Assembly (NCBI GenBank): GCA_002105175.1 | Contig: MCGE01000004.1 | Location: 1,736,001 to 1,800,000 of the forward strand | Reading direction: 5' to 3' | DNA from: Absidia repens | Lineage: Eukaryota; Mucoromycota; Mucoromycetes; Mucorales; Cunninghamellaceae | DNA length: 64,000 nucleotides | In this document: positions 59,961 through 64,000 of the stretch, one piece after another | Numbering within the stretch: the stretch's first letter is position 1 | How the letters are laid out: each line of letters starts with the position of its first letter | Position numbers and translations under genes: made by a program | The notes under the pieces: model-generated | The model's database searches: none | Told to the model about the DNA's origin: nothing | What the model saw: only the letters and a program-made list of their open reading frames with translations

Positions 59961-61192
59961 TTCAGTTCTGACTCGTCATTTTGATGAAAAGGTTCTTGAT
60001 GGCCATTGCCTTGGTATATATACTACATCTACACACATAAGAATAATGATATTATCCACAATAAATATGCAATTTTGTTTTCCCGTTAATATCATTAGTG
60101 TGGGTCTCTACTGTATAAATTTCAACTAGAGAATCTTAATCAAAATTTTAAAGATTCCCCCAGACCGATTTTTCTTGCCGTTAGAAATGCATGCCCACAA
60201 AAGCTCTTCACTCGGTACAATTCTCTTTTTTCACTGCATGCAATAATTAAAAAAAATTGATGTTTATTTGGTTCAAGTTTTCAAGATTGAATAAATATAT
60301 GCAGTAAAGAAAAAAAAAAGGAGTGTGTGAGTGAGAAGATATAACAGAAGAAGGGGTGAAGGATGATGGTACTACTCGATAGGTATTATGCAGGCCAGAT
60401 TCCATGGATGAGGTCTTGGCATTTATTTTCTTTTCTGTGATTATAGCAAAAATTCAATGACATATGATAAACGTGCTATATAATATGGTATAGTTGGTTT
60501 CATTGATATTGATTTTATACAACATATAAGGTTGATACTTGAATAATATTGTGACTATGGGAATAGGATAAAGTATATTATCTAATAAAGATCACCAATA
60601 ATTGAATATATATGAATAAAGGGGAAGAGAGGAAAAGGTAAAATACCAGGTACCATTATATCCATCGCAATATGTTCAAGATGGTCACACAACAGGTACG
60701 CAAAAAGAAATCAACGAATTGACAAAACACCACAAAATAGGAGATCTCCCGTGTGTCCAATCGGTCATCGGTTGATCCTTCAAACCATTCAGGTATAATG
60801 TTTCATCTATTCCTTCTTTTTTCTTGGATTCGACTTATCGCTTCAACGACCAAAAAAAAAAAAAAAAAGCACATTTAATATGTAAATTATAGTACGTTAT
60901 ATACCCTTACTATATGCTAGAATTCAAGGTCAAATACAAAAGAGTAAAACAACCTCAAGTTAATCACCATTTAATAATCTGTTTCCGTTTGTTCCGATAT
61001 TTTCACTTTTTTACCTTGCAGGAAGTAGTACCTGTCCAGTCATACATCGATAGGCTAAAGTAAATTAAACATCCAATGGTATCGTATGAAGAGGTATAAG
61101 AAGATCAGTCTAGGTTCAGGTTAATGTGTAGTTCATGAGAAGGAGAAGGAAGTAATAGGAGGGTGCAAGATGGTCTAAGGATATACAGCGTA

Positions 61193-61220
61193 GAATAAAT
61201 AAATAAATAAATAAATAAAA
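61193..61220. repeat. AATA tetranucleotide repeat
   Basis: About six perfect AATA units in the long spacer. Confidence 0.85.
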
Positions 61221-62608
61221 CCATCAATATTTCCATATCTTTCATAACTTTCCATTCTACCCATTGTTATATTGCTGATATTATTGTTTACCAAATAAAT
61301 AATGATTCTTGAGTGTCATTTCTTTAGGATGAGTATGAATAGCTAGTTACATGGAATTTTGACCTAAAAAAGGATGGTGCAAAAGAACAAAACAAAATAA
61401 AAAAACCAATTAGTCAAAAACCAGATTTCAATATAAGATGACAATGGAATATATACCTTAACTTGTTTGTTGTCTAGTGTCTGTAAAATTTCCAGATACC
61501 ATAATAAGAATGCAAAGCGAGATTAGTAAAAAGAAGAAAAATTCATGATTTCATGATATTCTTTATTATATCTTCCCTCTACATTGATGATCCAAAATAG
61601 CGAGCAGAGCGGATGTTCAGACAAAAGTTGATATCAAACAGTCAACTACTAAAAGGGTTATGTAAACCATGTGCATAATGAATGTATTTGTTGCTCACCT
61701 TTTGTTTATCTTGACAATTGACTAGAATTTCTCTTGATAAAAAACACATGATGGGAAGTAGATGTAGATCCTTTTTGATCGTTGCACAAAAAGCTGGTAT
61801 TGTTCTTGGGCTATATAAAATCCGAGAATATGGAATGAGTTAATAAAGAGTATTTCAGTTTGTATGGTCATGATTACATTTACCTATACCAGAGCTTAGT
61901 GTGTTAATGCACTATGGTTGTTTGTTAATACATTAAGTTCAATCAGTTGAACCATGGTAACCTTAAATCAAAGAAATAATTCTGGTTAGATATAATTGGG
62001 TCATTAGTCGCGTGTACCTGAAATAAATGAGATTCTTACCTAATAGTTATTTCATATTAAATGAAAATATTCGATAAAAGATATACAAAGACTATTCTCT
62101 GACATGCGCTTAACGATTCTTTTTTATTCTTACAAGAAGAAATAATAAAATAAAAATTAATAGATATCTCCGCCGATAAAACGGCGATAGATAAAAATAA
62201 AAAAAAAGAATAGGACAAGATATGACAAACGGTATGGAGCGTGAAGGGAAGAAGACTGTATTCAAAGCAATATATTATAAAGAGGAGTACTTTTAGGATA
62301 GTATTAAAAGGGAGGAATAGAAATCATTACAAAAAAAAAAAAACAATAATGTACTGACTGCAAAAGACAACCTAGTTTAAAGTACGGGATTTAAATGGTT
62401 GTTGTGTGACTCAAAAGCGAGCCAACCTTAATGGAAGATTCTAACAATTCTTTTAGACATTTTTATGTCCCAAATTTAGTGAAAATAGGTCCCAAAATAT
62501 AAAAATCATTTGAATTCATTATTTTCCTTTTTCTCCCTTTCTTTCCTCCACTTTTTATTTTATTTTTATTACTTTTTATTTACTACTATTACTATTACTT
62601 CCTCTAAT

Positions 62609-64000
62609 ATGACGCAGTCACCTATTGAAGTCAGATTACATCCTCCATCGCCAAGACATCCGTGTACCTTACCACCTGTCAGCTCATTGCTTTCCGATGT
62701 CACAGTTCAACACCAACAACTCCAGCAACAATACTCCTCCTCGCCTTCTTCCTCTCCGTCACACACACCAACAACGTCACAACGAGACCTACCTTCTATA
62801 CCGTCCTTACACTTACCTGACAAAGTATACCCTTCTCTCATGTTATCTATTCCTTATGATCCTCCATCATCCTCTTCTTCTCCCACAAGCTCTCCCTTCA
62901 TGTCTTACCAGTCACTAGACACACCTCAATCGTCACCTGCGTCTTCACCCCACCCTTTTTTGTTACCTCCTCCCGATACTTCAAGCCGGTCTCGATCACA
63001 TTCAAACGCATCTACCTCTTCTTGGTCCTCAATAGCAACTTCTTTAGCTGTCACTGCGCCTTCGTCTCCTATTCACAACCCAGACCGAAGATTATCGGAC
63101 CCTTCTCTTATGTTTGATCAGCAAGATTTGATTTATCAGCAGCAGCAACCTGACCGTCATGTATTCCAACATGAAGAACAACAACCATATTTCCAACGAA
63201 ATCACTCTGCATCTCCATCCCTTTCTCCTCTACAACAGCCATGCCCTTCAGCTTCTACTTCATCATCCTCTACAACAGATCCTATTGTCAAAAGAAAGCG
63301 TGGCCGACCACCCAACTCCAATCGTCAAGCTCAACGTGATCATTGGACCTTTGTCACTCCAACCGTTTGGGATGTGAAACGTACTCAACTACCTGAACAT
63401 ATCCAAAATCAACCTTCACCTTCCTCATCTACACCTTCACCTTCAGAAACATCTCTATGCGGTCATCCTACAGCTTCTTTATCTTCATCATCTCGCGACG
63501 GACCAACAAATATGGACTCAAAAAATGGTGTTATGCTTGTTTTATGGCCTCAGGATGACAACAACGGCAACGGCAACGGCAAAGACAATGAAACTAGGGA
63601 TGATATCAACCTCAATTTGAATACCTTTACTAGTACAAGGATGGATACCACTTTGACCATGCCAAAAAAGAAGCGTGGTAGAAAGCCGAAGACTCAATTG
63701 GCGGGAAACTCCTGTTTTGTATGGCGCGATCTGACGGCAAGACGTGGCGCTAACCGGGCAAAATCATCAACTACTACAGCAAGAACATCACCATCACCAT
63801 CTCCGTCACCATCACCGTCACTATCCCCGTCACCATCATCAAATGCAAATAGATCAATGTCTCCAGCCATAGGGGCATCTTTATCTTCCTCAACAACAAC
63901 AACATTAGCAGCACCTTCAATATCTTCTCCGACAGCATCTCCATCGACATCCAATTTGCTTTCAGTAAATACAACAACTTCACGAATCATAAAGAAACAA
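62609..64000 (+). CDS. AT-hook protein with duplicated AT-hook module (partial at window end)
   Basis: ATG 62609 opens 464 codons with no stop to the last base, so the gene runs past the window. Most of the protein is Ser/Pro/Gln/Thr-rich and disordered. Two AT-hooks stand out: KRKRGRPPNSN (about 228-238) and PKKKRGRKPKTQ (about 351-362). Each is followed after a short spacer by a similar aromatic stretch: WTFVTPTVWDVKR after the first and SCFVWRDLTARR after the second. So the unit is an AT-hook plus an FV(x)nVWxD-like motif, present twice. AT-hooks bind the minor groove of AT-rich DNA, so it is probably nuclear. I do not recognise the family. The frame is absent from simple start-to-stop lists because it has no stop inside the window. 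Confidence 0.75.
   Translation, partial: MTQSPIEVRLHPPSPRHPCTLPPVSSLLSDVTVQHQQLQQQYSSSPSSSPSHTPTTSQRDLPSIPSLHLPDKVYPSLMLSIPYDPPSSSSSPTSSPFMSYQSLDTPQSSPASSPHPFLLPPPDTSSRSRSHSNASTSSWSSIATSLAVTAPSSPIHNPDRRLSDPSLMFDQQDLIYQQQQPDRHVFQHEEQQPYFQRNHSASPSLSPLQQPCPSASTSSSSTTDPIVKRKRGRPPNSNRQAQRDHWTFVTPTVWDVKRTQLPEHIQNQPSPSSSTPSPSETSLCGHPTASLSSSSRDGPTNMDSKNGVMLVLWPQDDNNGNGNGKDNETRDDINLNLNTFTSTRMDTTLTMPKKKRGRKPKTQLAGNSCFVWRDLTARRGANRAKSSTTTARTSPSPSPSPSPSLSPSPSSNANRSMSPAIGASLSSSTTTTLAAPSISSPTASPSTSNLLSVNTTTSRIIKKQ

Larger units (their letters stand above)
58580..62608. other. 4-kb spacer with a dispersed element copy, no gene seen
   Basis: Holds the TBC 3' flank (AATAAAGG near 58662), several poly-T and poly-A runs, dispersed element copy 6 (59100-59960) and an AAAT/AATA tetranucleotide repeat (about 61193-61220). 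From 60000 to 62600 the sequence is AT-rich with no open frame of 60 codons on either strand, the longest such gap in the window. The last 120 bp are pyrimidine-rich with TATTTTTATTAC and CTACTATT units, probably the leader of the next gene. Confidence 0.6.

Overview
This is nuclear DNA of an early-diverging filamentous fungus, most likely Mucoromycota (Mucorales-like). The signs are AT-rich spacers full of long T tracts, many short introns (about 55-125 nt) with GTAAG donors, serine/glutamine/asparagine-rich regulatory proteins, and protein families typical of fungi. The assignment to phylum is an inference from style, not from a database match.

Layout. 1-1827: 3' part of a fungal-specific (Zn-cluster type) transcription factor. 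1828-5916: gene-free, a cluster of LTR-like direct repeats that ends 33 bp from a tRNA-Pro(UGG) gene (minus strand). 6342-10374: a TM9SF/EMP70 endomembrane protein (13 exons) and a PEX11 peroxisome division protein. 10375-15632: spacers with dispersed repeats around a small EF-hand protein (12462-13239) that contains a 21-nt microexon. 15633-23099: the PP2A catalytic subunit (minus), divergent from a SNF2/STH1-type chromatin remodeller. 24859-27276: an unrecognised 805-residue protein. 27693-33781: ribosomal proteins eS8 and uL5 (RPS8, RPL11) flanking 4.2 kb of repeats. 34214-40539: a frameshifted small hypothetical gene, nicotinate phosphoribosyltransferase, a class I cAMP phosphodiesterase and an RGS protein. 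41197-48346: cytochrome c peroxidase (minus), a repeat-bearing spacer, and an ornithine cyclodeaminase/mu-crystallin family gene (minus) divergent from a TRIC-type cation channel. 48347-58579: an 18-exon SAC-domain phosphoinositide phosphatase (minus), RCC1, and a TBC Rab-GAP. 58580-62608: a long spacer with another dispersed repeat. 62609-64000: an AT-hook protein open to the window edge.

These are housekeeping genes and do not form one pathway. Some functional themes recur: cAMP/G-protein signalling (PDE next to RGS), membrane traffic (TM9SF, SAC phosphatase, TBC GAP) and chromatin/Ran (SNF2, RCC1). Exon models were built by hand from splice consensus, reading phase and family conservation; every multi-exon model reported keeps phase across all junctions except the two flagged frameshifts.

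The least explained signals are a six-copy dispersed element with a conserved core and roughly 100-bp 3' sub-repeats, the LTR-like cluster beside the tRNA, GGAT repeats in the first introns of both ribosomal protein genes, two -1 frame breaks of the same form, and an AT-hook protein with a duplicated module. I found no CRISPR array, prokaryotic-type operon or biosynthetic gene cluster.
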